This document shows positions 34,307 to 44,827 of a stretch of 64,000 bases of DNA, one piece after another. The position numbers and the translations under genes were made by a program. The stretch is from Nocardioides sp. J54 (lineage in GTDB: Bacteria; Actinomycetota; Actinomycetes; Propionibacteriales; Nocardioidaceae), in NCBI RefSeq assembly GCF_000519005.1, contig NZ_JAER01000020.1:1-64000 (forward strand). Reading direction: 5' to 3'. A model generated the notes under the pieces. It saw only the letters and a list, made by a program, of their open reading frames with translations. It did no database searches and was not told where the DNA came from. Numbering within the stretch: position 1 is the stretch's first letter; every line of letters begins with the position of its first letter.

Positions 34307-35790
34307 GCACGACCGATCAGGGCACGACGACGCCGGTCCGGGTGCGGATGGCCCCGTCGCCGACGGGCAGCCCGCACGTCGGCATGATCCGCACGGCGCT
34401 GTTCAACTGGGCGTTCGCGCGCCACCACGGCGGCACCTTCGTCTTCCGGATCGAGGACACCGACAAGGAGCGCAGCACCGACGAGTCGCTGCGCTCGATC
34501 CTCGACCTGATGCGCTGGCTCGGCCTCGACTGGGACGAGGGCCCCGAGGTCGGCGGCCCGCACGCGCCGTACTTCCAGAGCGAGCGCGGCGACAAGTACG
34601 CCGACGCGCTGGCGTTGCTGCGCGAGAGCAGCCGCACCTACGACTGCTACTGCACCAACGAGGAGGCCGCCGCGCGCCGCAAGGCCGCCGGCTCCAAGGT
34701 GCAGGGCTACGACGGCTTCTGCCGCGAGCTCAGCGACGAGCAGCGCGAGGCGTTCATCGCCGAGGGACGCAAGCCGATCGTCCGCTTCCGCATGCCCGAG
34801 GGCTCGATCACGTGGCACGACCTGGTCCGCGGCGAGGTCACCTTCGAGACCGAGTTCGTCCCCGACTTCGCGCTCTGCCGGGCCAACGGCGACCCGCTCT
34901 ACACCCTGGTCAACCCCGTCGACGACGCGCTGATGGAGATCACCCACGTGCTCCGCGGCGAGGACCTGCTCTCGTCGACGCCGCGCCAGATCGCCCTCTA
35001 CGAGGCGCTCAAGGAGGTCGGGATCGCGAAGGCGACCCCGCAGTTCGGCCACCTGCCCTACGTCATGGGCGAGGGCAACAAGAAGCTCTCGAAGCGCGAC
35101 CCCGAGGCGCACGCGCTGGCCTACCGCGACCAGGGCTACCTGCCCGAGGGCCTGCTCAACTACCTCGCCCTCCTCGGCTGGGCGATCGCGGCCGACCGCG
35201 ACGTCTTCACGCTCGAGGAGATGGTCGAGGCGTTCGAGATCACCGACGTCGTCGCCAACCCGGCGCGCTTCGACATCAAGAAGTGCGACGCGATCAACGC
35301 GGCCCACATGCGCAGGCTCAGCATCGAGGACATCACCCACCGGGTGATCCCGTTCCTCAAGGCCGACGGCGTGCTCAGCGACCCGGTCAACGACGCCGAC
35401 GCGCAGCTGCTCGAGCTCGCGATGCCGCTCGTCGCGGAGCGGATCAACAAGCTCAGCGAGGCCAGCGCGCTGCTGGAGTTCCTCTTCGTCGACGAGGACG
35501 CCTTCGAGGTCGACCCCGACGACGCCGCGAAGGTCATCGGAGAGGCCGGCATCCCCGTCATCCAGGCGTCGTACGACGCCCTGGCGGCGCTGCCGACCTG
35601 GTCCACCGAGGCGATCCAGGCCGCCCTGCAGGCCGCGCTGGTCGAGGGCCTCGGCCTCAAGCCGCGCAACGCGTTCGGCCCGGTCCGCGTCGCCGTCACC
35701 GGCCGGCGCATCTCCCCGCCGCTCTTCGAGTCCCTGGAGCTGCTCGGCCGCGAGCGGAGCCTCGGGCGGTTGCAGCGTGCCCTCGGGTGA
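34303..35790 (+). CDS. gltX: Glutamyl-tRNA synthetase
   Basis: A 495-residue class I synthetase charging tRNA-Glu. The HIGH region reads [21 protein letters not shown], followed by [20 protein letters not shown] (ATP/tRNA contact). The KMSKS region is [11 protein letters not shown]-terminal helical anticodon-binding domain follows from about residue 330. A tRNA-Glu and a tRNA-Gln gene lie about 1 kb downstream; gatCAB is not in the window, so this enzyme may also charge tRNA-Gln for later amidation. ATG overlaps the upstream FAH stop, and the CPBP gene starts inside its last 14 bp. Confidence 0.95.
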   Translation: MSTTDQGTTTPVRVRMAPSPTGSPHVGMIRTALFNWAFARHHGGTFVFRIEDTDKERSTDESLRSILDLMRWLGLDWDEGPEVGGPHAPYFQSERGDKYADALALLRESSRTYDCYCTNEEAAARRKAAGSKVQGYDGFCRELSDEQREAFIAEGRKPIVRFRMPEGSITWHDLVRGEVTFETEFVPDFALCRANGDPLYTLVNPVDDALMEITHVLRGEDLLSSTPRQIALYEALKEVGIAKATPQFGHLPYVMGEGNKKLSKRDPEAHALAYRDQGYLPEGLLNYLALLGWAIAADRDVFTLEEMVEAFEITDVVANPARFDIKKCDAINAAHMRRLSIEDITHRVIPFLKADGVLSDPVNDADAQLLELAMPLVAERINKLSEASALLEFLFVDEDAFEVDPDDAAKVIGEAGIPVIQASYDALAALPTWSTEAIQAALQAALVEGLGLKPRNAFGPVRVAVTGRRISPPLFESLELLGRERSLGRLQRALG

Positions 35791-36757
35791 GGACACCCGC
35801 ACCGCGCCGGGGCTGACCTACGACCGGCTCCAGCTGCTGGGCCCGCCCGGCGGCTGGCGCCAGCCGGTGGGCATCGTCTTCCTGGTCGCGCTGTTCGTCG
35901 TCGGGCAGGTCGTCCTCGGCGTCGTCGTCACGCTGTGGCTCGCCCTCGGCGGTGACGGTGTCGACGAGATCGCCGACAAACTCTCCGGCGACACCGCGAC
36001 CCCGTCCTTCCTCGCGCTGGTCAACCTCGGGTGGGCCGCGGCCATCCCCGCGGTCTTCCTCGTCGGGTTCCTGCTGCACCGCCTCACGCCCGGCTGGATG
36101 GGCTCGGTCGTCGGCCGGCTGCGGTGGCGGTGGCTGCTCACCTGCCTCGGCCTGGCCGTCGTCGCGCTGACGATCACCATGGCGGTCTCGACCGTGCTGC
36201 CCGACCAGGGCGCCGGCACGGTCGACCTCGGCGACGGCGCCAGCGCCTGGACCAGCGCCAGCCGCGACTTCCTGCTCGTGGTCGTGCTGCTGACCCCGCT
36301 CCAGGCGGCGGGGGAGGAGTACGCGTTCCGCGGCTACCTCACCCAGGCGTGCGGCGGGCTCACCGCCCGGTTGCCGGCCCGGGTCGGCACGACGGTCGCG
36401 GTCGTCGTACCGGCGCTGGTGTTCGCCGTCGCCCACGGCGCCGGCCAGGACCTGCCGATCTTCTTCGACCGCTTCGCGTTCGGCGTCGTCGCCGGCCTGC
36501 TCGTGCTGCTCACCGGCGGGCTGGAGGCCGGGATCGCGATGCACGTCCTCAACAACTTCCTCGCCTTCGGCCTGGCCATCGCGTTCGGCGACATGACCGA
36601 GACCCTGCAACCCACCGACGGCACCTGGTGGACGGTCCCGGTGACCCTCGTCCAGTCGCTGTCCTACCTCGGCCTGACCCTGTGGGTCGCCCGCCGGACG
36701 GGCGTGCGGAGCCGCACGAGTGGGGCCATTTTGGAGGCGCGGCGCGGCCGCGTGTAA
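35777..36757 (+). CDS. CPBP family intramembrane metalloprotease
   Basis: A 326-residue integral membrane protein of the CAAX protease/Abi (CPBP) family. It has seven to eight hydrophobic segments. The motif-1 glutamate pair is in [15 protein letters not shown] (EExxxR), the later motif in FAVAHGAG, and the third in [12 protein letters not shown] (HxxxN). These form the metal site of the family. Roles in bacteria include bacteriocin self-immunity and membrane-protein processing; none is assignable here. The GTG at 35777 overlaps the gltX coding region by 14 bp, so it is translationally coupled to gltX. Confidence 0.86.
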   Translation: MPSGEDTRTAPGLTYDRLQLLGPPGGWRQPVGIVFLVALFVVGQVVLGVVVTLWLALGGDGVDEIADKLSGDTATPSFLALVNLGWAAAIPAVFLVGFLLHRLTPGWMGSVVGRLRWRWLLTCLGLAVVALTITMAVSTVLPDQGAGTVDLGDGASAWTSASRDFLLVVVLLTPLQAAGEEYAFRGYLTQACGGLTARLPARVGTTVAVVVPALVFAVAHGAGQDLPIFFDRFAFGVVAGLLVLLTGGLEAGIAMHVLNNFLAFGLAIAFGDMTETLQPTDGTWWTVPVTLVQSLSYLGLTLWVARRTGVRSRTSGAILEARRGRV

Positions 36758-36802
36758 TGTTTCTGCCGGTTCAGGTCCTCCGCGGACCGGAGCCGCCAGC
36801 AG

Positions 36803-36874
36803 TGGTCTATGGTGTAATTGGCAGCACGACTGGTTCTGGTCCAGTTAGTCTAGGTTCGAGTCCTAGTAGACCAG
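36803..36874 (+). tRNA. tRNA-Gln (anticodon CTG)
   Basis: The 72-nt gene folds as a cloverleaf: acceptor TGGTCTA (36803-36809) pairs with TAGACCA (36867-36873). The anticodon stem ACTGG/CCAGT encloses TTCTGGT, anticodon CTG. The T-arm loop reads GGTTCGAGTCC. A genomically encoded CCA follows at 36875-36877. The first base T1 paired to A72 is typical of bacterial tRNA-Gln. Confidence 0.96.
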
Positions 36875-36890
36875 CCACAGCAGCAAGCAG

Positions 36891-36923
36891 GAGCCGGGCA
36901 GCAGCCCGGCTCTTCTTGTTTTC
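36891..36923 (+). terminator. Rho-independent terminator after tRNA-Gln
   Basis: GAGCCGGGC and GCCCGGCTC form a 9-bp perfect stem with the 4-nt loop AGCA, followed by TTCTTGTTTT. It ends the tRNA-Gln transcript. Confidence 0.85.
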
Positions 36924-37055
36924 CAGCCCGGTCGAGGGCCCGGTCGAGGCCCCGTAGGCGCCGTCCGGAGCGGGGAGGCACCCCGATTTGGCCTCTGCGA
37001 CGGGGATCCTCTACAGTTCTTCTCGTTGTCGAGGCCAACAGGCCGAAGACAGCGT

Positions 37056-37128
37056 GCCCCCGTCGTCTAGCGGCCTAGGACGTCGCCCTCTCACGGCGGT
37101 AACGCCGGTTCAAATCCGGTCGGGGGTA
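37056..37128 (+). tRNA. tRNA-Glu (anticodon CTC)
   Basis: The gene starts GCCCCCGTCGTCTAGCGGCC, typical of tRNA-Glu, with acceptor GCCCCCG pairing CGGGGGT (37121-37127; the G1/U72 end pair is a wobble). The anticodon stem around CTCTCAC gives anticodon CTC. The T-arm contains GGTTCAAATCC. CCA is encoded at 37129-37131. Confidence 0.95.
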
Positions 37129-37138
37129 CCAACCAGCC

Positions 37139-37166
37139 GAGGCCCGGTCCACCAGGACCGGGCCTC
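37139..37166 (+). terminator. Strong terminator hairpin after tRNA-Glu
   Basis: GAGGCCCGGTCC and GGACCGGGCCTC form a perfect 12-bp stem with the 4-nt loop ACCA. The T-rich tail (GCTGCATTTCTG) is weak. It separates the tRNA genes from the convergent helical-protein gene at 37207 and may stop both strands. Confidence 0.75.
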
Positions 37167-37206
37167 GCTGCATTTCTGCGTCGCGAAGGCCCGAGGGACC
37201 AGGCTC

Positions 37207-37674
37207 TCAGCCAGGGCGCGACGCCCTGGCCGCAGCGGTCTTCCTCGCCGCCCGCGTCCTGGGCGGCGTCGGCTCGGTGCCGACGACGGCGAAGATCGGC
37301 GCGGTGAGCTTCTCCAGCGCGGCGACCGCCTCGGCGTGCCGCTCGGCGAGCGACGCGACGACGCCGGCGAGCTCGGCCTGGGCCTCGGCGAGGGTGTGCA
37401 CGGTGTCCGCGAGCTCGCGCTGGCGGCCGATGAAGTCCTGGAGCGGCTGGGCCGTCGCGCCGGCGATCCCCGTGACGGCAGTGGCCATCCCGGCGACCGC
37501 TCCGGCGAGCTCGCCGACCTGCTTCGCGAGCTCGTCGGGCTGGGTGACCGCGTCGACGGCCGTGTCGCGCACGGTCCGCAGCACCTCGGACGTGAGCCGG
37601 AGCGCGGCCTGCTGCGACTTCAGCAGCAGGTCGAGCGGGTTCAGGGGGCCGCCGGGGCCGTGGGTCTCCGCCAT
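37207..37674 (-). CDS. Small helical, phasin-like protein
   Basis: A 155-residue protein predicted almost entirely helical. It has amphipathic helices (PLDLLLKSQQAALRLTSEVLRTVRDTAV; QVGELAGAVAGMATAVTGIAGA; QRELADTVHTLAEAQAELAGVVASLAERHAEAVAALEKL) and a basic Arg/Lys/Ala tail (RTRAARKTAAARASRPG). The pattern and length resemble phasin-like or polymer-associated proteins, but I do not recognise a specific family. ATG at 37674 has no strong ribosome site. It is divergent from the alkylation-repair operon. Confidence 0.55.
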   Translation of the reverse strand: MAETHGPGGPLNPLDLLLKSQQAALRLTSEVLRTVRDTAVDAVTQPDELAKQVGELAGAVAGMATAVTGIAGATAQPLQDFIGRQRELADTVHTLAEAQAELAGVVASLAERHAEAVAALEKLTAPIFAVVGTEPTPPRTRAARKTAAARASRPG

Positions 37675-37770
37675 GGCGACAGCGTGGCAGAAGGAGGGCC
37701 GCCGCGCACCAGGTGCTGCCGTGTCCGATTTCCGCCAGTCGCTGTCGGTGTGTGCGTGCAGGATGGAGCC

Positions 37771-39258
37771 ATGGAGACCACCGCGACCGCCGACGCGCAG
37801 CTGGAGTTCGACCGCTGCTACACCGCGGTGCAGTCGCGGGACCGCCGCTTCGACGGCGTCTTCTACACCGCGGTCCGCACGACCGGCATCTACTGCCGCC
37901 CGTCGTGCCCGGCCCGGACGCCGGCCCCGGCCAACGTCAGCTTCCACCGCACCGCCGCGGCCGCGCAGTCCGCGGGCTACCGCGCCTGCAAGCGCTGCCT
38001 GCCCGACGCCACGCCCGGCAGCCCCGACTGGGACGTCGCGGCGACCGTCGCCGGCCGCGCGATGCGGCTCATCGCCGACGGCGTCGTCGACCGCGAGGGG
38101 GTCGAGGGCCTGGCCCGGCGACTGGGCTACACCTCGCGCCACCTGGCCCGCCTGCTCACCGCCGAGCTCGGCGCCGGGCCGCTCGCGCTCGCCCGCACCC
38201 AGCGCGCCCAGACCGCCCGTGCGCTCGTCGAGAGCACCGACCTCAGCCTCACCGACGTCGCGTTCGCGGCGGGCTTCTCCAGCGTGCGCCAGTTCAACCA
38301 GACCATGCAGGAGGTGTACGCCGCCTCGCCCAGCGAGCTGCGCGGACGCCGGTCCTGGCGCGCCCGCCCCGCCGGCGGCACCGACCTGCGCATCGCGGTC
38401 CGCACGCCCTTCCGCGGCTCCGACCTGCTGCGCTTCCTCGCCGACCGCGCCGTCCCCGGCGTCGAGGTCGCCGAGGTCGGCGCCGACGGGTCGGGCTGGT
38501 ACGCCCGCACCCTCGACCTGCCGCACGGGCCCGGCACGGCCCGCGTCGAGCTCGCCGACCTCGAGGGCGCCGGGACGTCGTACGTCCCGTTGCGGGTGGT
38601 GCTCGACGACCTGCGCGACACCGCAGCCGCTGTCGCCCGGATGCGGGCGCTCCTCGACGCCGACGCCGACCCGGTGGCGATCGACGCCCACCTCGGCGCC
38701 GACCCGGCGCTGGCACCGCTCGTCGCGGCCCGCCCCGGCCTGCGCGTCCCCGGCCACGTCGACGGCGGCGAGGTCGCCGTGCGGGCCGTCCTGGGCCAGC
38801 AGGTCACCGTCGTCGCCGCGCGCACGGCGGCCGCGAGGCTGGTGGCCGGGCACGGTCGGCCGGTCACGACGACCGTCGACGGCCTGACCCACCTGTTCCC
38901 CGCTGCAGCGGCGGTCGCTGCGCTCGACCCGTCGTCGCTGCGGATGCCCCGCGCCAGGGGCCGTGCGCTCACCGGCCTGGCCGCCGCACTGGCTGACGGC
39001 GACCTGGTGCTCGACCGTGGGCCGGACCGCGGTGAGCTGCGCGAGCAGCTGCTCGCGCTGCCGGGCATCGGCCCGTGGACGGCCGACTACATCGCGCTGC
39101 GGGCGCTCGGCCACCCCGACGTCTGGCTGCCGACCGACGTCGGCGTGCGCAACGCGCTCGCCGGCCGGCCGCCGGCCGACCCCGAGCGCTGGCGGCCCTG
39201 GCGGTCGTACGCGCTGCTGCACCTGTGGACCTCCCTGTCCGACCCACGAGGAGAATGA
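37771..39258 (+). CDS. alkA: Ada-AlkA fusion: methylphosphotriester receptor, AraC activator and DNA glycosylase
   Basis: A 495-residue protein. Residues 14-80 form the Ada zinc domain with C42, C46, C73 and C76 (GIYCRPSC and ACKRC). In Ada, one such cysteine takes methyl groups from phosphotriesters. An AraC-type double HTH spans about 95-190 ([36 protein letters not shown]). An AlkA N-terminal domain and HhH-GPD glycosylase follow, with [30 protein letters not shown] containing the hairpin and catalytic Asp. It senses methylation, activates transcription and removes alkylated bases. It overlaps the ogt gene by 4 nt if the first ATG there is used, making one adaptive-response operon. Confidence 0.92.
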   Translation: METTATADAQLEFDRCYTAVQSRDRRFDGVFYTAVRTTGIYCRPSCPARTPAPANVSFHRTAAAAQSAGYRACKRCLPDATPGSPDWDVAATVAGRAMRLIADGVVDREGVEGLARRLGYTSRHLARLLTAELGAGPLALARTQRAQTARALVESTDLSLTDVAFAAGFSSVRQFNQTMQEVYAASPSELRGRRSWRARPAGGTDLRIAVRTPFRGSDLLRFLADRAVPGVEVAEVGADGSGWYARTLDLPHGPGTARVELADLEGAGTSYVPLRVVLDDLRDTAAAVARMRALLDADADPVAIDAHLGADPALAPLVAARPGLRVPGHVDGGEVAVRAVLGQQVTVVAARTAAARLVAGHGRPVTTTVDGLTHLFPAAAAVAALDPSSLRMPRARGRALTGLAAALADGDLVLDRGPDRGELREQLLALPGIGPWTADYIALRALGHPDVWLPTDVGVRNALAGRPPADPERWRPWRSYALLHLWTSLSDPRGE

Positions 39259-39746
39259 GAAGCACCATGTGGACCGTCATCGAGTCGCCCGTCGGGCCGC
39301 TGCGCCTCGTCGAGCGCGACGGAGCGATCACCGCGATCGAGTTCTTCCCGTTCCGCGACCACGACGGTCGCCCGCGCGGCGACCGTGCCGACGACCAGCC
39401 GCTGCTGGTCGAGGCGGCGCGCCAGCTCGGGGAGTACTTCGCCCGCGAGCGCACCACCTTCGACCTGCCGCTCGCGCCCGTGGGCACGCCGTGGCAGCAG
39501 GAGGTGTGGGGCCAGCTGCTCGCGATCGGCTACGGCGAGACCGCGTCGTACGGCGAGATCGCGGGCCGCCTCGGCAAGACCAACGCGGCCTCGCGCGCGG
39601 TGGGCGTCGCCAACGGCGCCAACCCGATCCCGATCGTCATCCCGTGCCACCGGGTGATCGGCGCCAACGGGACGCTCACCGGGTACGCCGGCGGGCTGGA
39701 CCGCAAGCAGACCCTGCTCGGGCTCGAGCAGGAGGCGCTCTTCTAG
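39255..39746 (+). CDS. ogt: Methylated-DNA--protein-cysteine methyltransferase
   Basis: A 163-residue O6-alkylguanine repair protein. The C-terminal domain has [66 protein letters not shown], with Cys in PCHRV the methyl acceptor. The N-terminal part ([23 protein letters not shown]) is the usual ribonuclease-like domain. The ATG at 39255 overlaps the alkA stop (ATGA), giving termination-reinitiation. ATG at 39267 ([12 protein letters not shown]) is an alternative with no better ribosome site. It works with the upstream Ada-AlkA protein. Confidence 0.93.
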   Translation: MRSTMWTVIESPVGPLRLVERDGAITAIEFFPFRDHDGRPRGDRADDQPLLVEAARQLGEYFARERTTFDLPLAPVGTPWQQEVWGQLLAIGYGETASYGEIAGRLGKTNAASRAVGVANGANPIPIVIPCHRVIGANGTLTGYAGGLDRKQTLLGLEQEALF

Positions 39747-39777
39747 GCCGACAGGTCCCGGACCGGCTCGGCCGGCA

Positions 39778-40500
39778 TCACTCCGCGGCGGCGCGGCGCA
39801 GCGACTCCGAGAGCCGCTCGGCCGCCGCCAGGACCGCGGGGGCGTGCATGCGACCGGGCTGGCGGGAGAGGCGCTCGAGCGGGCCGGAGACCGACACCGC
39901 GGCGATCACCTTGCCGCCGGGGGAGCGGACCGGGGCCGACACCGAGGCGACACCCTGCTCGCGCTCGCCCACCGACTGCGCCCAGCCGCGACGACGGATG
40001 GCGGAGAGCTCGGCGGCGGAGAAGGCGGCGTTCTGCAGGCCGCGGTGGATCCGCTCGGGGTCGTCCCACGCGAGCAGCACCTGCGCTGCGGAGCCGGCGC
40101 GCATGGTCAGCTGCGAGCCGACCGGGATGGTGTCGCGCAGGCCCGAGGGCCGCTCGGCAGCGGCCACGCAGACGCGGTGGTCGCCCTGGCGGCGCCAGAG
40201 CTGGGCGGACTCGCCGGTGATGTCGCGCAGCCGCGCCAGCACCGGGCCGGCGGTCGCGAGCAGCCGGTCCTCGCCGGCGGCGGCCGACAGCTCGGCCAGC
40301 CGCGGGCCGAGCACGAAGCGGCCCTGCATGTCGCGTGCCACGAGCCGGTGGTGCTCGAGAGCCACCGCGAGGCGGTGGGCCGTGGGGCGGGCCAGGCCGG
40401 TGCCCGCTACGAGGCCTGCCAGGGTGGCCGGGCCGGACTCCAGTGCCGTCAGCACCAGGGCCGCCTTGTCGAGAACTCCGACGCCGCTCGAGTTGTCCAT
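39778..40500 (-). CDS. ndgR: IclR-family regulator of leuCD (NdgR/LtbR type)
   Basis: A 240-residue regulator. The IclR-type winged HTH is at 8-70 ([41 protein letters not shown]), and the effector domain follows ([68 protein letters not shown]). It is divergent from leuC, with the promoters 100 bp apart. In Streptomyces and Corynebacterium the equivalent (NdgR, LtbR) represses leuCD and leuB in response to amino acids. Gene order identifies it here. ATG start at 40500; the gap contains a palindrome at 40503. Confidence 0.88.
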   Translation of the reverse strand: MDNSSGVGVLDKAALVLTALESGPATLAGLVAGTGLARPTAHRLAVALEHHRLVARDMQGRFVLGPRLAELSAAAGEDRLLATAGPVLARLRDITGESAQLWRRQGDHRVCVAAAERPSGLRDTIPVGSQLTMRAGSAAQVLLAWDDPERIHRGLQNAAFSAAELSAIRRRGWAQSVGEREQGVASVSAPVRSPGGKVIAAVSVSGPLERLSRQPGRMHAPAVLAAAERLSESLRRAAAE

Positions 40501-40502
40501 AT

Positions 40503-40514
40503 GGCAATACTGCC
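40503..40514. promoter_or_regulatory. Palindrome candidate for the IclR operator
   Basis: GGCAATACTGCC is an inverted repeat (GGCA/TGCC, 4-nt centre) directly upstream of the IclR ATG. IclR-family operators are often short imperfect palindromes in such divergent gaps. Assignment is by position. Confidence 0.35.
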
Positions 40515-40552
40515 GTCTCGGATCTTGGGATGCAAGCGTAGGCTTGCTCACG

Positions 40553-40576
40553 GTTCCCGGCAGAGGTGCCGGGAAC
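40553..40576 (+). promoter_or_regulatory. Perfect hairpin in the leuC leader
   Basis: GTTCCCGGCA and TGCCGGGAAC form a 10-bp perfect stem with loop GAGG. It ends 11 nt before the AGGAGGAG ribosome site of leuC. It has no T-tract, so it is not a plain terminator. It may mask or space the ribosome site or act as an operator. Confidence 0.55.
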
Positions 40577-40600
40577 GACCCGAACGAGGAGGAGCGAGTC

Positions 40601-42013
<1,413 letters not shown>

Positions 42014-42024
42014 AAGGGATCCCG

Positions 42025-42630
42025 ATGGAGAAGTTCACCACCCACACCGGCGTCGGCGTCCCGCTGCGACGCAGCAACGTCGACACCGACCAGATCATCC
42101 CGGCCGTCTACCTCAAGCGCGTGACCCGCACCGGCTTCGAGGACGGGCTGTTCGCGGCCTGGCGCAACGACCCGGAGTTCGTGCTCAACAAGGAGCCGTA
42201 CGCCAACGGCTCGGTCCTCGTGGCCGGCCCCGACTTCGGCACCGGCTCCTCGCGCGAGCACGCCGTCTGGGCGCTGCAGAACTACGGCTTCAAGGTCGTC
42301 CTCTCGGCGCGCTTCGCCGACATCTTCCGCGGCAACTCCGGCAAGGCCGGGCTGCTCGCCGCGCAGGTCGACGAGAAGGTCGTCGAGCGGCTCTGGGAGT
42401 ACCTCGAGGCCAACCCGGGCGCCGAGGTCAGCGTCGACCTGGAGAGCCGCACCGTGCGTGCCGGCGAGGGCGCGGACGCGATCGAGGACACCTTCCAGAT
42501 CGACGACTACACCCGCTGGCGCCTGCTCGAGGGCCTCGACGACATCGGGATCACCCTGGGCCACGCCGACGACATCGCGGCGTACGAGGCTGGTCGGCCG
42601 AGCTGGAAGCCGGTCACGCAGGGAGCCTGA
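42025..42630 (+). CDS. leuD: 3-isopropylmalate dehydratase, small subunit
   Basis: A 201-residue swivelling subunit. Opening [29 protein letters not shown], then [29 protein letters not shown], with [10 protein letters not shown] the key substrate-loop motif. Forms a heterodimer with LeuC. Ribosome site AAAGGGA precedes the ATG. Part of the leuCD operon; the large inverted repeat at 42662 follows its end by 31 bp. Confidence 0.96.
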   Translation: MEKFTTHTGVGVPLRRSNVDTDQIIPAVYLKRVTRTGFEDGLFAAWRNDPEFVLNKEPYANGSVLVAGPDFGTGSSREHAVWALQNYGFKVVLSARFADIFRGNSGKAGLLAAQVDEKVVERLWEYLEANPGAEVSVDLESRTVRAGEGADAIEDTFQIDDYTRWRLLEGLDDIGITLGHADDIAAYEAGRPSWKPVTQGA

Positions 42631-42661
42631 TCCCGCTACGGACCGGGGGAAACCCTGACGC

Positions 42662-42702
42662 GAGGGCACGAGGTGAACATCTAGAGTTCACCTCGTGCCC
42701 TC
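42662..42702. terminator. 17-bp perfect inverted repeat between leuD and the LTA-synthase-like gene
   Basis: The arms GAGGGCACGAGGTGAAC (42662-42678) and its exact reverse complement (42686-42702) flank a 7-nt loop, ATCTAGA. TTTCG follows. It looks like a terminator for leuCD. Yet the right arm covers the GTG at 42695 and a possible -10 box (TAGAGT, 42682-42687) of the next gene. It may therefore also control entry into that gene. Confidence 0.65.
42682..42687 (+). promoter_or_regulatory. Probable -10 box of the LTA-synthase-like gene
   Basis: TAGAGT lies 7 nt before the GTG at 42695. No ribosome site precedes that codon, so a leaderless start fits. The box overlaps the loop of the 17-bp inverted repeat. 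Confidence 0.45.
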
Positions 42703-44650
42703 TTTCGTCACCCCCCAGGAGAGGGCGGCGGAGGACCCCGGGAGCCCGGACGAGGTCGTCGTCGACAACCCGTCCTCCCCGTCGCTCGGCGCCGTCCTGC
42801 GCCGCGGCCTGCTCGGCAGCCTGCAGGCGGCCGCGCTCTCGGCACTGGTGCTGGAGATCGGCACCCTGGGCATCTTCATGCCGCGGTGGTTCAAGGACCT
42901 CTTCCTCGACAGCGGCGCGTTCTGGCTCGACACCCTCGTGCTGTGGGTGGTCATCGGCTTCCTCTGGGCGGTCCTCGGACGGCTGTCGTGGGCGATCGCC
43001 GCCGTCTTGACCACGACCGTCGTGCTCGCGATCGCGAACATCGTGAAGATGCAGTACCGCGAGGAGCCGATCTACCCCAGCGACCGCGACTTCCTCAGCG
43101 AGCCCGGCTTCCTCGCCTCGATGGTCTCGCCGGTGGCGCTCGTGGGCGCGGGCCTCCTGGTCGTCGTGGTCCTCGTCGGTGCGGCCTGGCTGGTGACCCG
43201 CATCGAGCGACGCCACCCCCGCCCGCGGTTGCGGGCGCTGCCACGCCGGCACCTCCTCGTCGTGCTCGGGACCCGTCTCGGCGTGGGGCTCCTGACCGTC
43301 CTGCTCCTCGCGCAGGCTGCGCAGTTCAACCAGCCCGGCAACATCTGGCGCGGGCTCTACGAGCTGCGCGGCAACGACTGGCGCTACTGGAACCAGAAGA
43401 CCAACTACCGCTCCAACGGCTTCGTGGGCGGCTTCCTCTTCAACATGCCGATCGACGCCATGAAGCAGCCCCGCGGGTACGACGCCGCGACGATGGCCGA
43501 CGTCGCCGATCGCTACACGGCGCTGGCCGAGCGCGTGAACGCCGGGCGCACCGGCAGCCTCGACGACGTCAACGTCGTGCTCGTGCTCAGCGAGTCCTTC
43601 AGCGACCCCACGAGCCTCGAGGGGTTCGAGCTCGGGCGGGACCCGATTCCCCGCACCCGTACGGTGATGCGGGAGACGACGTCGGGCGACATGCTCGCGC
43701 AGATGTACGGCGGCGGCACCGCCAACATGGAGTTCGAGGTGCTGACCGGCCAGTCCCTGGGCCTCTTCCGCCCGCAGATGCTCTCGCCGTACCAGATGCT
43801 CGTGCCGGAGCAGGACGACTACCCGTCGGCCGTCGGCTGGTTCCGCTCGCGCGGCCACGACGCGATCGCCGTGCACCCCTACCGGGTGGGGATGTACAAG
43901 CGGGAGCAGGTCTACGAGCGCTTCGGCTTCGAGGACTTCGTGCACGACACGACGATCCGCAGCACCGGCACGATCGACGACAACCCCTACATCTCGGACG
44001 CCGCGGCGTTCGACGAGGTGCTCGCGCAGATCGACGGGCACGACAAGCCCTTGCTGGTGAACCTCGTGACGATGCAGAACCACATCCCCGTCGACGGGAA
44101 CTACGAGGACCCGGTCCCGGTCAGTGGTGTCGGCGGCGGCGAGAAGGACCGGATCGGCCAGTACGCACGGGGGTTGGAGCACACCGACGAGGCACTGGCC
44201 GACTTCCTGGCCGAGCTCGAGGACAGCCCGGAGAAGACGATCGTGCTGTTCTACGGCGACCACCTGCCCGGCATCTACGGATCGTCGGTGAAGGAGGCCA
44301 ACGGGGGAACGGCCCTGCACCGCACGCCCTTCTTCATCTGGAGCAACCAGCCCGGCCAGAACGTGCCGCGGGCACTGCCGGTGACGAGCCCCGCCTTCTT
44401 CCTGCCGTTGCTGCACGACGTCGCGGATGCCCCCGTCCCGCCGTACCTCGCACTGCTCCGCGAGGTGCACCGGCACGTCAGCGCGATCCAGCAGGGACGC
44501 CTCCTCGACGGCTCCGGGGAGCCCGTCGAGGAGGGCCAGATCGACGCCAGGACGGGCCGTCTGCTCGATGACATGCGGCTCGTGCAGTACGACTTCTCCA
44601 TCGGCGAACGATTCGCGCTCGACGCGTTGTGGCCCGGCTCGACGCCCTGA
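42695..44650 (+). CDS. LTA synthase family sulfatase-like membrane protein
   Basis: A 651-residue protein. An N-terminal region with about five membrane helices (residues 35-215) precedes an extracellular sulfatase/phosphoglycerol-transferase domain. VVLVLSESFSDPTSLEGFEL is the first metal-binding strand, MLAQMYGGGTANMEFEVLTG holds the nucleophilic Thr (GGTAN.EFEvLTG is the family hallmark), and TIVLFYGDHLPGIYG supplies the last metal ligands (GDH). LTA synthases add glycerol-phosphate from phosphatidylglycerol to lipoteichoic acid; related actinobacterial proteins act on cell-envelope polymers. The GTG at 42695 is the only good start before the first helix. It is not classical LtaS in length or N-terminus. 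Confidence 0.85.
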   Translation: MPSFVTPQERAAEDPGSPDEVVVDNPSSPSLGAVLRRGLLGSLQAAALSALVLEIGTLGIFMPRWFKDLFLDSGAFWLDTLVLWVVIGFLWAVLGRLSWAIAAVLTTTVVLAIANIVKMQYREEPIYPSDRDFLSEPGFLASMVSPVALVGAGLLVVVVLVGAAWLVTRIERRHPRPRLRALPRRHLLVVLGTRLGVGLLTVLLLAQAAQFNQPGNIWRGLYELRGNDWRYWNQKTNYRSNGFVGGFLFNMPIDAMKQPRGYDAATMADVADRYTALAERVNAGRTGSLDDVNVVLVLSESFSDPTSLEGFELGRDPIPRTRTVMRETTSGDMLAQMYGGGTANMEFEVLTGQSLGLFRPQMLSPYQMLVPEQDDYPSAVGWFRSRGHDAIAVHPYRVGMYKREQVYERFGFEDFVHDTTIRSTGTIDDNPYISDAAAFDEVLAQIDGHDKPLLVNLVTMQNHIPVDGNYEDPVPVSGVGGGEKDRIGQYARGLEHTDEALADFLAELEDSPEKTIVLFYGDHLPGIYGSSVKEANGGTALHRTPFFIWSNQPGQNVPRALPVTSPAFFLPLLHDVADAPVPPYLALLREVHRHVSAIQQGRLLDGSGEPVEEGQIDARTGRLLDDMRLVQYDFSIGERFALDALWPGSTP

Positions 44651-44742
44651 AATGACCGGAAATGGCCTGAATAGGGCCAATTCTCGGAAAAAAAGGCGAT
44701 TACGCGCGGCGTGGTGATTGTGGGGGAGTCCGGTAATGCCTA

Positions 44743-44796
44743 GCGTTCCCTGCAAGGACGGCTGGGCGAGGGCTCGGCCGCAAGCCCAAGGAACGC
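44743..44796 (+). promoter_or_regulatory. Structured 5' leader upstream of hup
   Basis: GCGTTCC (44743-44749) pairs exactly with GGAACGC (44790-44796), closing a region with an inner GGGCT/AGCCC hairpin (about 44770-44787). It lies 30 nt before the hup start and leads into GAAAGGACAGGTA. The arrangement looks like a structured mRNA leader, possibly regulating HU synthesis. Confidence 0.4.
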
Positions 44797-44827
44797 CCCA
44801 CGGCGGAGCGTTTCGAAAGGACAGGTA

